Shown piece by piece: positions 54,133-63,998 of a DNA stretch of 64,000 nt. The translations under genes and the position numbers were made by a program. Below the pieces are notes generated by a model that saw only the letters and a program-made list of their open reading frames with translations, had not been told where the DNA came from and made no database searches. Source of the stretch: UBA1756 sp045132235 (GTDB lineage Bacteria > Bacteroidota > Bacteroidia > Bacteroidales > WCHB1-69). Each line of letters starts with the position of its first letter. The first letter of the stretch is position 1. Where the stretch lies: NCBI GenBank assembly GCA_045132235.1, contig JBGURX010000046.1, positions 26,791-90,790 of the forward strand, given 5' to 3'.

Positions 54133-55206
54133 ATGCAGAAAAAAGGTAACAAATACGGCACCCACCGTGTCATTGAGCCGAAGGGCGTTCTTCCGCAGCC
54201 GGCCAACAAGTTGGACAACAACATGGACGAGATTTACGATAACGAAATCCTCATCGACGTCCAGACCCTGAATATCGACTCCGCATCTTTCACCGACATC
54301 CACAACTATGCCAAACAGCAGGCTGGAGAAGGTGCAAGCGAAGCCCAGATCATGGAAGAGGTGAAGAAAGAGATGTTCCTCAACGTGGAGTTGCAGGGCA
54401 AGCACCGCAACCGTCGTACCGGTTCCGGCGGTATGCTTCTCGGCAAGGTGGAGAAAATCGGTGACGCTCTGAAGGGCAAAATCGATCTGAAGGAAGGCGA
54501 CCGTATCGCTACCCTCGTTTCCCTCTCCCTCACCCCGCTCCGCATCGACGAAATCATTGAAATCCGTCCCGATGTTGACCAGGTTGATATCAAGGGCAAG
54601 GCTATCCTGTTCGAGAGCGGCATCTATGCCAAGATCCCGACCGACATGCCCGAAAAGCTCGCTCTGAGCGCACTCGACGTGGCCGGTGCTCCCGCACAGA
54701 CCGCCAAGTTGTGCCAGTATGGACAGACCGTGCTCATCCTCGGTGCCGGTGGCAAGAGCGGTATGCTCTGCTGCTACGAAGCCAAAAAGCGCGTCGGTGT
54801 GACCGGTAAGGTCATCGGTATCGCCAACAGTCCGAAGAGCACCCAGCGCATCAAGGACCTCGGTTTCTGCGACGTGGTGGAAAGCGCAGCAGGCATGACT
54901 CCCGTTCAGGTTTATGAAATGGTGGAGAGACTGACCGACGGCAAGATGGCCGATGTGACCATCAACTGCGTGAACGTGCCGGATCAGGAGATGACCGCAG
55001 TGCTCTGCACCAAGGACGACGGTATCGTTTACTTCTTCAGCATGGCTACCAGCTTCACCAAGGCTTCCCTCGGTGCTGAAGGTATCGGCAGCGACGTGAA
55101 CATGATCATGGGTAACGGCTACACCAAAGGTCACGCCGAATTCACCCTGCAGGAGCTCCGCGAAAGCCCCGAACTCCGCAAGATCTTCGAAGAGCTTTAC
55201 GCATAA
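54133..55206 (+). CDS. kdd: L-erythro-3,5-diaminohexanoate dehydrogenase
   Basis: NAD(P)-dependent dehydrogenase of lysine fermentation that converts L-erythro-3,5-diaminohexanoate to 5-amino-3-oxohexanoate and ammonia. The 357-residue protein matches the family in length and in its opening KYGTHRVIEPKGVLPQPANK. Further features are the charged RTGSGGMLLGKVEKIGDAL region and a Rossmann nucleotide-binding loop TVLILGAGGKSGMLCCYEAK. It is a medium-chain dehydrogenase-like protein. The rest of the pathway (lysine 2,3-aminomutase, mutase, cleavage enzyme, CoA transferase) is not next to it. It has its own promoter and a strong terminator, so it is transcribed alone. Confidence 0.85.
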   Translation: MQKKGNKYGTHRVIEPKGVLPQPANKLDNNMDEIYDNEILIDVQTLNIDSASFTDIHNYAKQQAGEGASEAQIMEEVKKEMFLNVELQGKHRNRRTGSGGMLLGKVEKIGDALKGKIDLKEGDRIATLVSLSLTPLRIDEIIEIRPDVDQVDIKGKAILFESGIYAKIPTDMPEKLALSALDVAGAPAQTAKLCQYGQTVLILGAGGKSGMLCCYEAKKRVGVTGKVIGIANSPKSTQRIKDLGFCDVVESAAGMTPVQVYEMVERLTDGKMADVTINCVNVPDQEMTAVLCTKDDGIVYFFSMATSFTKASLGAEGIGSDVNMIMGNGYTKGHAEFTLQELRESPELRKIFEELYA

Positions 55207-55226
55207 TCACTGAATACAAAACCCAC

Positions 55227-55260
55227 GAGGCGGTTGCCGCAAGCAGCCGCCTCTTTTTTT
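55227..55260 (+). terminator. Rho-independent terminator after kdd
   Basis: 11-base stem GAGGCGGTTGC (55227-55237) / GCAGCCGCCTC (55243-55253) with one G-U pair, 5-base loop, seven T. Confidence 0.93.
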
Positions 55261-55279
55261 ATTACAAAAAAAATAGCCC

Positions 55280-56233
55280 ATGACCCTTTTGGATTTCAAG
55301 GAACAGGAGTGGCAGGTTATCGCCAATGCAAATGCGATGAACGCCAAGCAGAATGTGCTGGAGGAGAAAGTCTTGAGCAAGTTATGCTCCAGCGGCATCA
55401 CCTACCGAATCCATCTTGGCGACGGGGCGGGCAGCGGTGTCGAACTGGCGGAGCGGCTGTGCCGCAAGGGGCATCGCCACCTGATGGTGGCGGGCGGCGA
55501 CGGCACCGTGAACGAGGCGGTGAACGGCATCTACGCCTCGGGGGTGGATGCTGCCGAGGTGTATATGGCGGTCATCCCGTTGGGCACCGGCAACGACTTC
55601 TGCCGCACCACCGGCTGTCCGAAGCTGGAAGAGAGCGCGGAGTTTGTGCTCAGCACGAAATTCCGTCCGATGGATGTGGGTCTTGTGGAGACAGTGCATG
55701 ACGGGGAGGTGGTCGCCCGCCGGCACTTCATCAACATTGCAGGCTTCGCCTTCGACGCGGCGGTTATCCAAGAAACCACCAAGGGCAAGCCAAAGTTCTT
55801 TCCTTCAGCAGTTTATCTAATAAAATTAGTCAAAGTACTTTTCACCTACCGAGCCATTCCGACAAAAATCCACACCGACAACGGGGATTTGGAGGACGAG
55901 TTGTTCACCATTGCGGTGGGCAATGCGCAGTACAACGGCAACGGGATGCGGCAGGTGCCGATGGCCAATCCGCACGACGGGTGGCTCGACATCACGGTCA
56001 TCCGCAAGATACGTCCATTGAAGGTGGTGGCCAACGTAAAGAAGCTCTATTCCGGGCGGCATCTGGAGCTGCCGGAGGCACGGGTGCTGCAGGCGAAACA
56101 GGTGGAAATCAGCTCACAGCAAAGGCTGTTGGGCGAAGTGGAGGGCGAGATGCTGGAGGCGGGGAATTACCGAATCAGCATTGCGGGCAGACGGCTGAAC
56201 GTGATGAGCAATTTTGTTGAAAAAAAATCATAA
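55280..56233 (+). CDS. Diacylglycerol/lipid kinase family protein
   Basis: A 317-residue soluble lipid kinase of the DagK/LCB5 fold. It has the nucleotide-binding motif MVAGGDGTVNEAVNGI (about 74-89), the second conserved block VIPLGTGNDFCRTTGCP and the beta-rich C-terminal domain (FTIAVGNAQYNGNGMRQVP, DGWLDITVIRKIR). Such enzymes phosphorylate diacylglycerol or sphingoid bases; some Bacteroidetes members may act on sphingolipids, but the substrate cannot be told here. The N-terminal 40 residues before the usual family start are poorly conserved. Confidence 0.9.
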   Translation: MTLLDFKEQEWQVIANANAMNAKQNVLEEKVLSKLCSSGITYRIHLGDGAGSGVELAERLCRKGHRHLMVAGGDGTVNEAVNGIYASGVDAAEVYMAVIPLGTGNDFCRTTGCPKLEESAEFVLSTKFRPMDVGLVETVHDGEVVARRHFINIAGFAFDAAVIQETTKGKPKFFPSAVYLIKLVKVLFTYRAIPTKIHTDNGDLEDELFTIAVGNAQYNGNGMRQVPMANPHDGWLDITVIRKIRPLKVVANVKKLYSGRHLELPEARVLQAKQVEISSQQRLLGEVEGEMLEAGNYRISIAGRRLNVMSNFVEKKS

Positions 56234-56262
56234 AAATCATCCTTTTGTATTGAAAATAGCAT

Positions 56263-56270
56263 TACCTTTG
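56263..56270 (+). promoter_or_regulatory. Bacteroidetes -7 box (TACCTTTG)
   Basis: TAnnTTTG match 35 bases before the ATG at 56306, with TTTG at 56244-56247 as a possible but rather close -33 element. Confidence 0.6.
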
Positions 56271-56305
56271 CACGATTTTACAAAACCGATAATCAGCAAA
56301 GGAAG

Positions 56306-57829
56306 ATGAGTCAATGTATTCTGGCACACGGACATAACGGGGGCTACCGGCATCTGCACGCGGCAGGTGTTCCGCCCACGCAGGACCCGACGCCGGACGT
56401 CAGCGCGCATGCTGACGGCAAGGTCGGCGCGACCGGCTATTGCGTGGAGCTCACCGACGAAGGGGCGTGGGTGTCCATCCTGCAGGTGCGGCGCGACCCG
56501 TCGGAAGACGGCGGCATGGGCTACATCGCCTTTTCGATATTTGTCAACAGCGGCTGCCTCATCCCGCACATCAAAGAGGCGCTGGACCGTGTGCTGGCCA
56601 CCTACGACTACCGCACCGGCTGCACCGGGCAGGTGGAGATTCCCGGCGACTGGCGGTTTGTGGACCAGCTGAACGAGGCGCTGACGGAGCAGGAGGTGAC
56701 GCACACCCGCTCGTGGATTCCTTCCGAACGGAGCGAATGCGCCAAGATGTATGTGCCCGCCGCCCGCATCGAACCCTATCTGCAGCAGCTCTCGCTGCCC
56801 CGCTACACGCTGTACGAGCGCATCTTCATTGTTCCTGAAGAGGTGGCCGAAAAGCCGTTGGATCCTTTGTTCTCGATTCTCGGCGAACAGATGGACACCA
56901 CGCCCGACATCTCGCAGGAGATGGAGTTCGAACTGGGTGAGCTGGAGCGCATGCACCAGCCCAAGCATGCAGAACCCGAATCCGACACCGCCACCATCCA
57001 CGTGACGTTCACCTTCGGGAAGAGCAAGTTCGTGAGTCCGGGACGCACCGAGTTCTCCTGCACCCATCCGGCCGTGCAGTACAACGAGGTTACACAGGTC
57101 ATCTCCTACCCCAAAGGCACCGACATCAACGGGACGCGATTCACCTTCACTTTCGCCGACACCTACTCTCCCTACAGCGGGACACTCGGGAAAGAGTCCG
57201 AACTCGACATCCCTTTGCATTACAGCAAGCGCGGGCGTTTCACCTACTACAAGCCCCTGTTCATCGGGCTGCTCATCATCTTGGCCTGTATCCTGATTTT
57301 TGTCATCATCAAAAGCATACATATCCCCATGCCCCAGCAGCCAAAGCCCACGCAGTCGCGGCCTGAGGCTGTCATCCACGACGATCCCGACCATCCCGTG
57401 CATGCGGACGATTTTCCGGGACCGAACGACACGGTGGGGTGGGCCGTCAAATATACACAGGACTATCTGGGCACCGACGACTGGTCGGAGGACTCCTTGC
57501 AGAAATATGACCAGCTGCTCGGCTACTACGACAAACAGTCGCTGCTCGATGCCAACCAGCAGCGGGTAAAGGAGCAGGTGCATGCCAACCTGCTGTTCCG
57601 CAAGGCCATCAACCGCAACTTCCTCACCAAAGGCGAGAACTGTCTGCAGGACCTGACCGACACCACGCGCTTTCCTCAGATGGAACAGGCATTGGGAGAG
57701 GAACGTTATGATTTTCTGAAAAAAATCGTTGCATCACCCGATATGCGCAACCGCATCAGCAAACGACGCGGCGACATCATCAAAGCTGACTATCCCCACC
57801 TGTATGAAATCATCATCGGGGAGAAATAG
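56306..57829 (+). CDS. One-pass membrane protein of unknown function
   Basis: A 507-residue protein I do not recognise. It lacks an export signal. Residues 1-200 look like a soluble alpha/beta domain (GYCVELTDEGAWVSILQVRR, GYIAFSIFVNSGCLIPHIKE, GCTGQVEIPGDWRFVDQLNE). Residues 225-310 form a beta-rich domain (ATIHVTFTFGKSKFVSPGRT, GTRFTFTFADTYSPYSG). A single membrane helix (about 318-337, LFIGLLIILACILIFVIIKS) is followed by a Pro/Asp-rich linker and a helical C-terminal domain of about 130 residues. The N-terminus is rich in His and Gly. It has its own promoter; the next gene is dnaE, and a possible hairpin lies between them. No neighbour gives a clue to its job. Confidence 0.7.
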   Translation: MSQCILAHGHNGGYRHLHAAGVPPTQDPTPDVSAHADGKVGATGYCVELTDEGAWVSILQVRRDPSEDGGMGYIAFSIFVNSGCLIPHIKEALDRVLATYDYRTGCTGQVEIPGDWRFVDQLNEALTEQEVTHTRSWIPSERSECAKMYVPAARIEPYLQQLSLPRYTLYERIFIVPEEVAEKPLDPLFSILGEQMDTTPDISQEMEFELGELERMHQPKHAEPESDTATIHVTFTFGKSKFVSPGRTEFSCTHPAVQYNEVTQVISYPKGTDINGTRFTFTFADTYSPYSGTLGKESELDIPLHYSKRGRFTYYKPLFIGLLIILACILIFVIIKSIHIPMPQQPKPTQSRPEAVIHDDPDHPVHADDFPGPNDTVGWAVKYTQDYLGTDDWSEDSLQKYDQLLGYYDKQSLLDANQQRVKEQVHANLLFRKAINRNFLTKGENCLQDLTDTTRFPQMEQALGEERYDFLKKIVASPDMRNRISKRRGDIIKADYPHLYEIIIGEK

Positions 57830-57836
57830 CCGGCAA

Positions 57837-57863
57837 GATAGCGGCAGGAGCTATCCTTTTTTC
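57837..57863 (+). terminator. Possible terminator before dnaE
   Basis: Stem GATAGC (57837-57842) / GCTATC (57850-57855), 7-base loop, then CTTTTTT. An alternative stem GCAGGA/TCCTGC competes, so strength is doubtful. Confidence 0.5.
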
Positions 57864-57902
57864 CTGCAACCCTCTTTCATTTAACCCATTAACCCATCCA
57901 AC

Positions 57903-60900
57903 ATGGCACAATTCTCTCACCTCCACGTTCACACCCAGTACTCACTTTTGGACGGTCTTTCCGACATACCGTCGCTCATCAAGAAAGCCTACGCCGACGG
58001 CCAGCGCTCGATGGCCGTGACCGACCATGGCAACATGTACGGCATCTATACTTTTGTGAAGGAGGTGGAGAAATTCAACAAAGAGCATAAGGATGATCCC
58101 TTCAAAGCCATCATCGGCTGCGAGGTGTATGTGGCCCGCAACTGCAGCCGTTTTTCCAAACGAAAGGATGTGAAGTCGGACCGCAGCGGCCACCATCTTG
58201 TCCTTTTGGCCAAAAACATGGTGGGCTACCGTAATCTGAGCCACCTTGTGTCGCTGGGCTGGATAGAGGGCGAGTACTACACGCCGCGTGTGGACAAAGA
58301 GATCATGCGCCAATTTTCGGAGGGCATCATTGCCTGCTCCGCCTGCCTGGGTGGCGAGCTGCCGCAAGTCATCATGGCCGACAACCCGTCGCTGCACGAC
58401 GGCAACATCCCCGTACAGTTCAATTTGGAGCGCGCTGACAAGGTCGTGGAGGAGTTCAAAGACATTTATGGCGACGACTATTATATTGAGCTTCAGCGCA
58501 ATGGTCACAAAGAGCAGACGATGGTGAACGCAGCGCTGCTGCAGCTGGCCGAAAAGCATCATGTGCGCTGCATCGCCACCAACGATGTGCATTTTGTAAA
58601 CCGCGAGGATTTCGAGGCGCACAAGATGTTAATTTGCATCAATACCAGAAAAGAATATACGGCGACAGGCACGGTGGGACAGGATGAGGACAAGGGAATG
58701 GCCTATTCGGGAGAGGAGTTTTTCCGCACGACGGCCGAGATGGAGGAGCTGTTTGCCGACCATCCGGAGGTGCTGGACAACACCCAGCATGTGTCAGACA
58801 AAGTGCAGGTGATTTCGCTGCAGCACCCGCCCACACTGCCCCGCTTCGTGGTGCCGGAAGAGTTCCGCAAGAACGACGACTATCCGCTTTACTTCGAGGA
58901 TTTTGCCAAACCGCTGAAAGAGGTGCAGAACCTGCAGTTCACCGACGAGTTCGACTACTTGGGCTACCTTACGTGGGTGGGCGCGCACAAACGGTGGGGC
59001 GACTACGGGGAGGAAATCAAGAACCGGCTGCTGTTTGAGTTGGAGACGGTGGGAAAGATGGGCTATCCCGGCTACTTCCTCATCGTGCTGGACTTCATCG
59101 AGGCGGGCAAGAAAAACGGCATCCGCTTCGGTCCGGGACGTGGCTCGGCGGCAGGTTCGGCCATCGCCTACTGTCTGCACATCACCAACATCGACCCCAT
59201 CAAATACGACCTGCTGTTTGAGCGATTCCTGAATCCCGACCGTATCTCACTGCCGGATATGGATATCGACATGGACGGCAGCGGCCGCGAGAAGACCATC
59301 CAGTATGTAAGCGAAAAATACGGCAAGGAGAAGGTGGCCGTAATTGTGACGTTGATGGAGATGAAGGGCAAGACGGCCATCAAGGACTGTGCCCGCGCGT
59401 TGATGCTGCCGCTGTCGGAGAGCGACCGCCTGTCGAAGATGGTGCCCGACGACGCCAAGACGCTGGAGAAAGCCATCGAAGCAACACCTGAGTTAAAGAA
59501 CGAGCTGGAGAACGGCAGTCCGCTGGTAAAGAAGACGTTGGAATTCGCGCTGAAGTTAGACGGCACGCTGCGCGGCACGGGCGTACACGCCTGCGGCGTC
59601 ATCATCGGGCGCGACAGCCTGTTCGACTGCATCCCGCTGGCCACCTCCAAGAACTCAGAGACCATGGTGGTGCAGTACGAAGGCTCGCTGGTGGAAGAGG
59701 CCGGTCTGCTGAAGATGGACTTCCTCGGCTTAAAGACGCTGGACATCATCACCCAAAGTCTTAACAATATCAAAAAGAGCAAGGGGTTGGATATTGAGAT
59801 TGACGACATCCCGTTGGACGATCCGGCCACCTACAAGCTGTTCCAGAAGGGCGACACCACCGCCATCTTCCAGTTTGAAAGTGCCGGAATGCGCAAATAC
59901 CTGCGCGAGCTGAAACCCGACTGTTTCGAGGATATCATCGCCATGGTGTCGCTGTACCGTCCCGGCCCGATGGACAACATCCCGTCGTTCATCGCCCGCA
60001 AGCACGGCCGCGAGGAGATCACCTATCCTATCCCAGAGATGGGACAGATTCTCGACGAAACCTACGGCATCACCGTGTATCAGGAACAGGTGATGCTGCT
60101 GTCGCGACTGCTGGCCGGATTTACGAGAGGTCAGGCCGATACATTGCGTAAAGCAATGGGTAAAAAGAAGATAGACCTGATGAACGACCTCCAGAGCAAG
60201 TTCTATTATGGAGGCACGCAAAATGACTATAACAAGAGCGACCTTGAAAAGATTTGGAAAGAGTGGGAGAAATTCGCCTCCTATGCCTTCAACAAGTCGC
60301 ACGCCACCTGCTACGCTTTCGTGTCGTACCAGACGGCATGGCTGAAGGCCAACCACATGGCTGAGTTCCTCGCGGCGAACATGACGCTGGAAATCACAGA
60401 CTTGAAGAAGGTGACCGAGCTGATTGACGAAGCCGAGAAGCAGGGCATTCCCGTGCTGCCACCCGACATCAACGAGTCGGAGGTGGAGTTCACCGTCAAC
60501 AAGGACGGGGCTATCCGTTTTGCGTTGGCGGCGCTGAAGGGCGTGGGCACCAATGCGGTGGCCGACATCATCGCCGAGCGTAATGCACATGGTCCCTTCA
60601 AGGACATTTTCGACTTCATCAGCCGCATCAACCTGCGCTCATGCAACCGCCGCATCATCGAGAACATGGCGGCGGTGGGCTGCTTCGACAGCTTCGGCAA
60701 CATCCACCGCGCACAGTTCTTCCATGAAGGCAAGGACAAGAAGACCTTTGTAGAAAAGCTGATGGCTTACGGGGCGAAGCAGCAGGACCCGGCGCAGCAG
60801 GCGCAGGCATCACTTTTCGACATGGTAACGAACGAAGAAGACAGCGGGGCGCTGCCGCCCATCCCCGAATGCGAGCCGTGGAGCTCCTTCGAGCAGTTGC

Positions 60901-61595
60901 GCCACGAGCGCGAGATTGCCGGCTTCTACATTTCCGGACATCCCCTCGACCATTTCAAACCCATCATCGAATCGTGCTGCAACACAGATCTTTCCACATT
61001 CTCCAAAGACAAAGAATCGTGGTATCGCCTGTCGGGCCGCCGGCTCGTGTTCGCAGCCATCGTCACCGCCGCGCAGCACCGAATCGGCAAAAATGGGAAT
61101 CCCTACGGCATCATCACGCTGGAAGACTATCAGGACAGCTACGAGTGGATGCTCTTTGGTGAGGATTATGCCCGCTACAAGCATCTCTTCGAGGCAGGGC
61201 AGTTCCTCCTTTTCACCGCCGTCATCAAGGAGAGAGGGTTTGAAAAAGATGTCTCCAAAAAGAACTTCATGCTTTCGCCCACCTCCGTCATCTACCTTCG
61301 CGATGCCTACAGCAAAATCGTCAATGCGGTGAAAATCAGGATGAACATCTACGATGCCACCGCCAACACCGCGGAACTCATCCGCGACTGGGTGGAGCGG
61401 GCGAATGAAAAGTGCAAAAAGGAAGGCCGTGATGCGGGCAGCAAGAAGCTCATCATCTCCATTACCGATGGCAACCATGAGTTCTCATCCGACCTGTCGA
61501 GCACCAACCTGAAAGTGGACCCCGAGGCATTTATCGCCACCCAGCCTTCAGCTATCCTTTGCGACATTCAATTGCTCAACGACTACAAAAAATAA
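57903..61595 (+). CDS. dnaE: DNA polymerase III subunit alpha
   Basis: Replicative polymerase, 1,230 residues. The N-terminal PHP domain shows HLHVHTQYSLLDGL and AVTDHGNMYGIY. The polymerase core has RFGPGRGSAAGSAIAYCLHI, the catalytic Asp motif LPDMDIDMDGSGREKTI, and GVHACGVIIGRD. QFESAGMRKYLRELKPDCF, DETYGITVYQEQVMLLSRLL and the FNKSHATCYAFVSYQTAWLK block follow, with helix-hairpin-helix and OB-fold regions near the end. Length is in the usual range. The PcrA/UvrD helicase gene follows after 29 bases. Confidence 0.97.
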   Translation: MAQFSHLHVHTQYSLLDGLSDIPSLIKKAYADGQRSMAVTDHGNMYGIYTFVKEVEKFNKEHKDDPFKAIIGCEVYVARNCSRFSKRKDVKSDRSGHHLVLLAKNMVGYRNLSHLVSLGWIEGEYYTPRVDKEIMRQFSEGIIACSACLGGELPQVIMADNPSLHDGNIPVQFNLERADKVVEEFKDIYGDDYYIELQRNGHKEQTMVNAALLQLAEKHHVRCIATNDVHFVNREDFEAHKMLICINTRKEYTATGTVGQDEDKGMAYSGEEFFRTTAEMEELFADHPEVLDNTQHVSDKVQVISLQHPPTLPRFVVPEEFRKNDDYPLYFEDFAKPLKEVQNLQFTDEFDYLGYLTWVGAHKRWGDYGEEIKNRLLFELETVGKMGYPGYFLIVLDFIEAGKKNGIRFGPGRGSAAGSAIAYCLHITNIDPIKYDLLFERFLNPDRISLPDMDIDMDGSGREKTIQYVSEKYGKEKVAVIVTLMEMKGKTAIKDCARALMLPLSESDRLSKMVPDDAKTLEKAIEATPELKNELENGSPLVKKTLEFALKLDGTLRGTGVHACGVIIGRDSLFDCIPLATSKNSETMVVQYEGSLVEEAGLLKMDFLGLKTLDIITQSLNNIKKSKGLDIEIDDIPLDDPATYKLFQKGDTTAIFQFESAGMRKYLRELKPDCFEDIIAMVSLYRPGPMDNIPSFIARKHGREEITYPIPEMGQILDETYGITVYQEQVMLLSRLLAGFTRGQADTLRKAMGKKKIDLMNDLQSKFYYGGTQNDYNKSDLEKIWKEWEKFASYAFNKSHATCYAFVSYQTAWLKANHMAEFLAANMTLEITDLKKVTELIDEAEKQGIPVLPPDINESEVEFTVNKDGAIRFALAALKGVGTNAVADIIAERNAHGPFKDIFDFISRINLRSCNRRIIENMAAVGCFDSFGNIHRAQFFHEGKDKKTFVEKLMAYGAKQQDPAQQAQASLFDMVTNEEDSGALPPIPECEPWSSFEQLRHEREIAGFYISGHPLDHFKPIIESCCNTDLSTFSKDKESWYRLSGRRLVFAAIVTAAQHRIGKNGNPYGIITLEDYQDSYEWMLFGEDYARYKHLFEAGQFLLFTAVIKERGFEKDVSKKNFMLSPTSVIYLRDAYSKIVNAVKIRMNIYDATANTAELIRDWVERANEKCKKEGRDAGSKKLIISITDGNHEFSSDLSSTNLKVDPEAFIATQPSAILCDIQLLNDYKK

Positions 61596-61624
61596 TCCAT
61601 ACATCATCTCCAAAAAAGACTAAC

Positions 61625-63940
61625 ATGAGCCAGAATACAAGCGAAATTCTTTCACAACTCAATGATTCACAGCGCGAAGCCGTCTGCGCCATCGAAGGTC
61701 CGGTGATGGTTATTGCCGGTGCAGGCTCGGGCAAGACCCGCGTGCTGACCTACCGCATCGCCTACATGCTGGAGCAGGGCATCGCCCCATGGCGCATCCT
61801 CGCCCTCACCTTCACCAACAAGGCCGCCCGCGAGATGACCGACCGAATTCTCAAGCTCATCGGCGACAAACGCGCCAAGGCCGTGCAGATGGGCACCTTC
61901 CACTCTGTGTTTCTCAGAATTCTGCGCACCGAAGCCGACAAAATCGGCTTCTCCAACGCCCTCACCGTCTATGACACCGACGACTCCAAGGCCCTGCTGC
62001 GCAACATCGTCAAAGAGATGAACCTCGACCCGAAAGTGTATGTCGTCAACTTCATCCTCAACCGCATCTCCGCTGCCAAGTCGAGCCTGATGTCGGCAGA
62101 AGACTACGCCCAGAACGCCGATGCGAAAATGTACGACAAAGAGTGCGGCAAGCCGTTGATTTCAGAGATTTTCACCCGCTACAACACTCGCCTGCACAGC
62201 TCCAACGCCATGGATTTCGACGACATTCTCTACTACATGAACGTGCTGTTGCGCGACTTCCCCGACATGCTCTTCAAGTACCAGAACCGCTTCCAGTATG
62301 TGCTGGTGGACGAGTATCAGGACACGAACTTCGCCCAGTACATGATCATCAAGAAGATTGCCGCAGCGCACCACAACATCTGCGTGGTGGGCGACGACGC
62401 ACAGAGCATCTACGGCTTCCGCGGCGCCGACATCAACAACATCCTCAACTTCAAACGCGACTACAAAGAGGCCCGCATCGTGAAGCTGGAGCAGAACTAC
62501 CGTTCCACCCAGAACATTGTGAATGCCGCCAACGCCGTCATTAAAAACAACAACAAGCAGATTCCCAAGACGGTATGGACCGAAAATGAGGAGGGCGCGC
62601 CCATCAACGTGCTGTCGGCCTCCAACGAGAACGACGAGGCCATGCTGGTGTGCGACTCCATCTTCGAGGTGGAGCGAACCTACCATGTGGATTACAACGA
62701 CATCGCCATCCTGTACCGCACCAACATGCAGTCGCGTGCGCTGGAGGAGTGCCTCATCCGCAAGCACATCCCCTACCGCATCTATGGCGGGACCTCTTTC
62801 TATGCCAGAAAAGAGATCAAGGACGTTCTTGCCTACTGCAGGTTGGCCGTCAACCATTATGATGAAGAAGCGTTGCGGCGGGTCATCAACTACCCGCTGC
62901 GCGGCATCGGCGAAACGAGTGTGGAGCGCGCGCTGGTGTGCGCCAACGAGCAGGGCGTGCGCATGTGGGATGTCATTGAAAACCCTCATTTTTACGAAGT
63001 GCAGGTCAACAACTCCACCAGAGAGAAATTCATGGAGTTCGTGGCGAAAATCAAGAGCTTCACGGCCATGCTGCAGACGAAAGACGCCTACGAAGTGGGC
63101 AAGCACATTGCTTTTGCCTCGGGCATTGTAGCTGCACTGAAAGCCGACCCGTCGGAGAAAGACCGTTCCGACAACGTAGAAGAGTTGCTGGATGCTATGA
63201 AGGATTTCTCGGAGAATGCTGAAGAGACCACCTTCAACGAAGAGACTGGCGAGATGATTACCGACTTCAAGCCCACCCTCGACCGTTTTTTGGAGAGTGT
63301 GGCACTGCTGACCGATGCCGACCAGAAAGAGGAGGACGACTCCCACAAGATCAAGCTGATGACCATCCACGCGGCCAAGGGTTTGGAGTTTGACTATGTG
63401 TATGTTACAGGTTTGGAGGAGAATCTGTTCCCCTCCTCCCTCTCCATCGGTTCGCGCAAAGAGATAGAGGAAGAGCGGCGCCTGTTCTATGTGGCCATCA
63501 CGAGAGCCAAGAAATCGCTGACCGTAACGTATGCCAACACACGGTATCGTTTCGGCAGCCTGCAGTTCTGCGAGCCGAGCCGTTTCTTGGACGAGCTGCC
63601 GCGGGCGTGCATGAAAACCATTGAGAAGGCCTCCGTGGGACGGGGCACGTTTGCCAAGAAAGAGAAAAGCACTACCAGCAGCTGGTCGGGGCGGACCTTC
63701 GTGAAAAAAGAGGCACCTGCCAAGGCCAAAACCGACTTCGATGTTTCGGCGTTCGGCAGACTGGCCAAGGCATCGGAGCTGAAACCGGGGCAGCGCATCT
63801 ACCATCTCAAATTCGGTTATGGCACGATAGCCCGCATCGAGGGTCCGGCTGCCGACCAGAAGGCCATCGTGGCATTCGACACGCTGGGAGAAAAAGTTTT
63901 GCTGCTGAAATTCGCCAAGCTGATCATTCCGAAGTCGTAG
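61625..63940 (+). CDS. pcrA: UvrD/PcrA-type ATP-dependent DNA helicase
   Basis: Superfamily 1 3'-5' DNA helicase used in repair and to clear proteins from DNA, 771 residues. Motifs in order: Q-motif LNDSQREAVCAIEGPVMVIA, Walker A AGAGSGKTRVLTYR, ALTFTNKAAREMTDR, QMGTFHSVFLRILR, Walker B YVLVDEYQDTN, VVGDDAQSIYGFRGAD, LEQNYRSTQNIVNAAN, LMTIHAAKGLEFDYVYVTG and RRLFYVAITRAKKSLTVT. The C-terminus ends with the PcrA-type Tudor-like domain (ELKPGQRIYHLKFGYGTIAR). ATG 61625 is used; an upstream in-frame start at 61559 would overlap the end of dnaE and adds no conserved sequence. Confidence 0.95.
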   Translation: MSQNTSEILSQLNDSQREAVCAIEGPVMVIAGAGSGKTRVLTYRIAYMLEQGIAPWRILALTFTNKAAREMTDRILKLIGDKRAKAVQMGTFHSVFLRILRTEADKIGFSNALTVYDTDDSKALLRNIVKEMNLDPKVYVVNFILNRISAAKSSLMSAEDYAQNADAKMYDKECGKPLISEIFTRYNTRLHSSNAMDFDDILYYMNVLLRDFPDMLFKYQNRFQYVLVDEYQDTNFAQYMIIKKIAAAHHNICVVGDDAQSIYGFRGADINNILNFKRDYKEARIVKLEQNYRSTQNIVNAANAVIKNNNKQIPKTVWTENEEGAPINVLSASNENDEAMLVCDSIFEVERTYHVDYNDIAILYRTNMQSRALEECLIRKHIPYRIYGGTSFYARKEIKDVLAYCRLAVNHYDEEALRRVINYPLRGIGETSVERALVCANEQGVRMWDVIENPHFYEVQVNNSTREKFMEFVAKIKSFTAMLQTKDAYEVGKHIAFASGIVAALKADPSEKDRSDNVEELLDAMKDFSENAEETTFNEETGEMITDFKPTLDRFLESVALLTDADQKEEDDSHKIKLMTIHAAKGLEFDYVYVTGLEENLFPSSLSIGSRKEIEEERRLFYVAITRAKKSLTVTYANTRYRFGSLQFCEPSRFLDELPRACMKTIEKASVGRGTFAKKEKSTTSSWSGRTFVKKEAPAKAKTDFDVSAFGRLAKASELKPGQRIYHLKFGYGTIARIEGPAADQKAIVAFDTLGEKVLLLKFAKLIIPKS

Positions 63941-63945
63941 GGGAA

Positions 63946-63998
63946 GGTGAGAATTGAAAGGTGAAAATTGAGAACTGAAAACTGAAAATGACAATTAA
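63946..63998 (+). repeat. Heptad repeat array, GAAAAYT type
   Basis: Units GAATT, GAAAGGT, GAAAATT, GAGAACT, GAAAACT, GAAAATG, ACAATT, beginning 6 bases after the pcrA stop and reaching the window edge, where the array may continue. Confidence 0.78.

Noticed and set aside
62162..63994. 610-codon minus-strand frame opposite pcrA
   Set aside because: The helicase motifs are all on the plus strand; the antisense product is histidine- and valine-rich and featureless.
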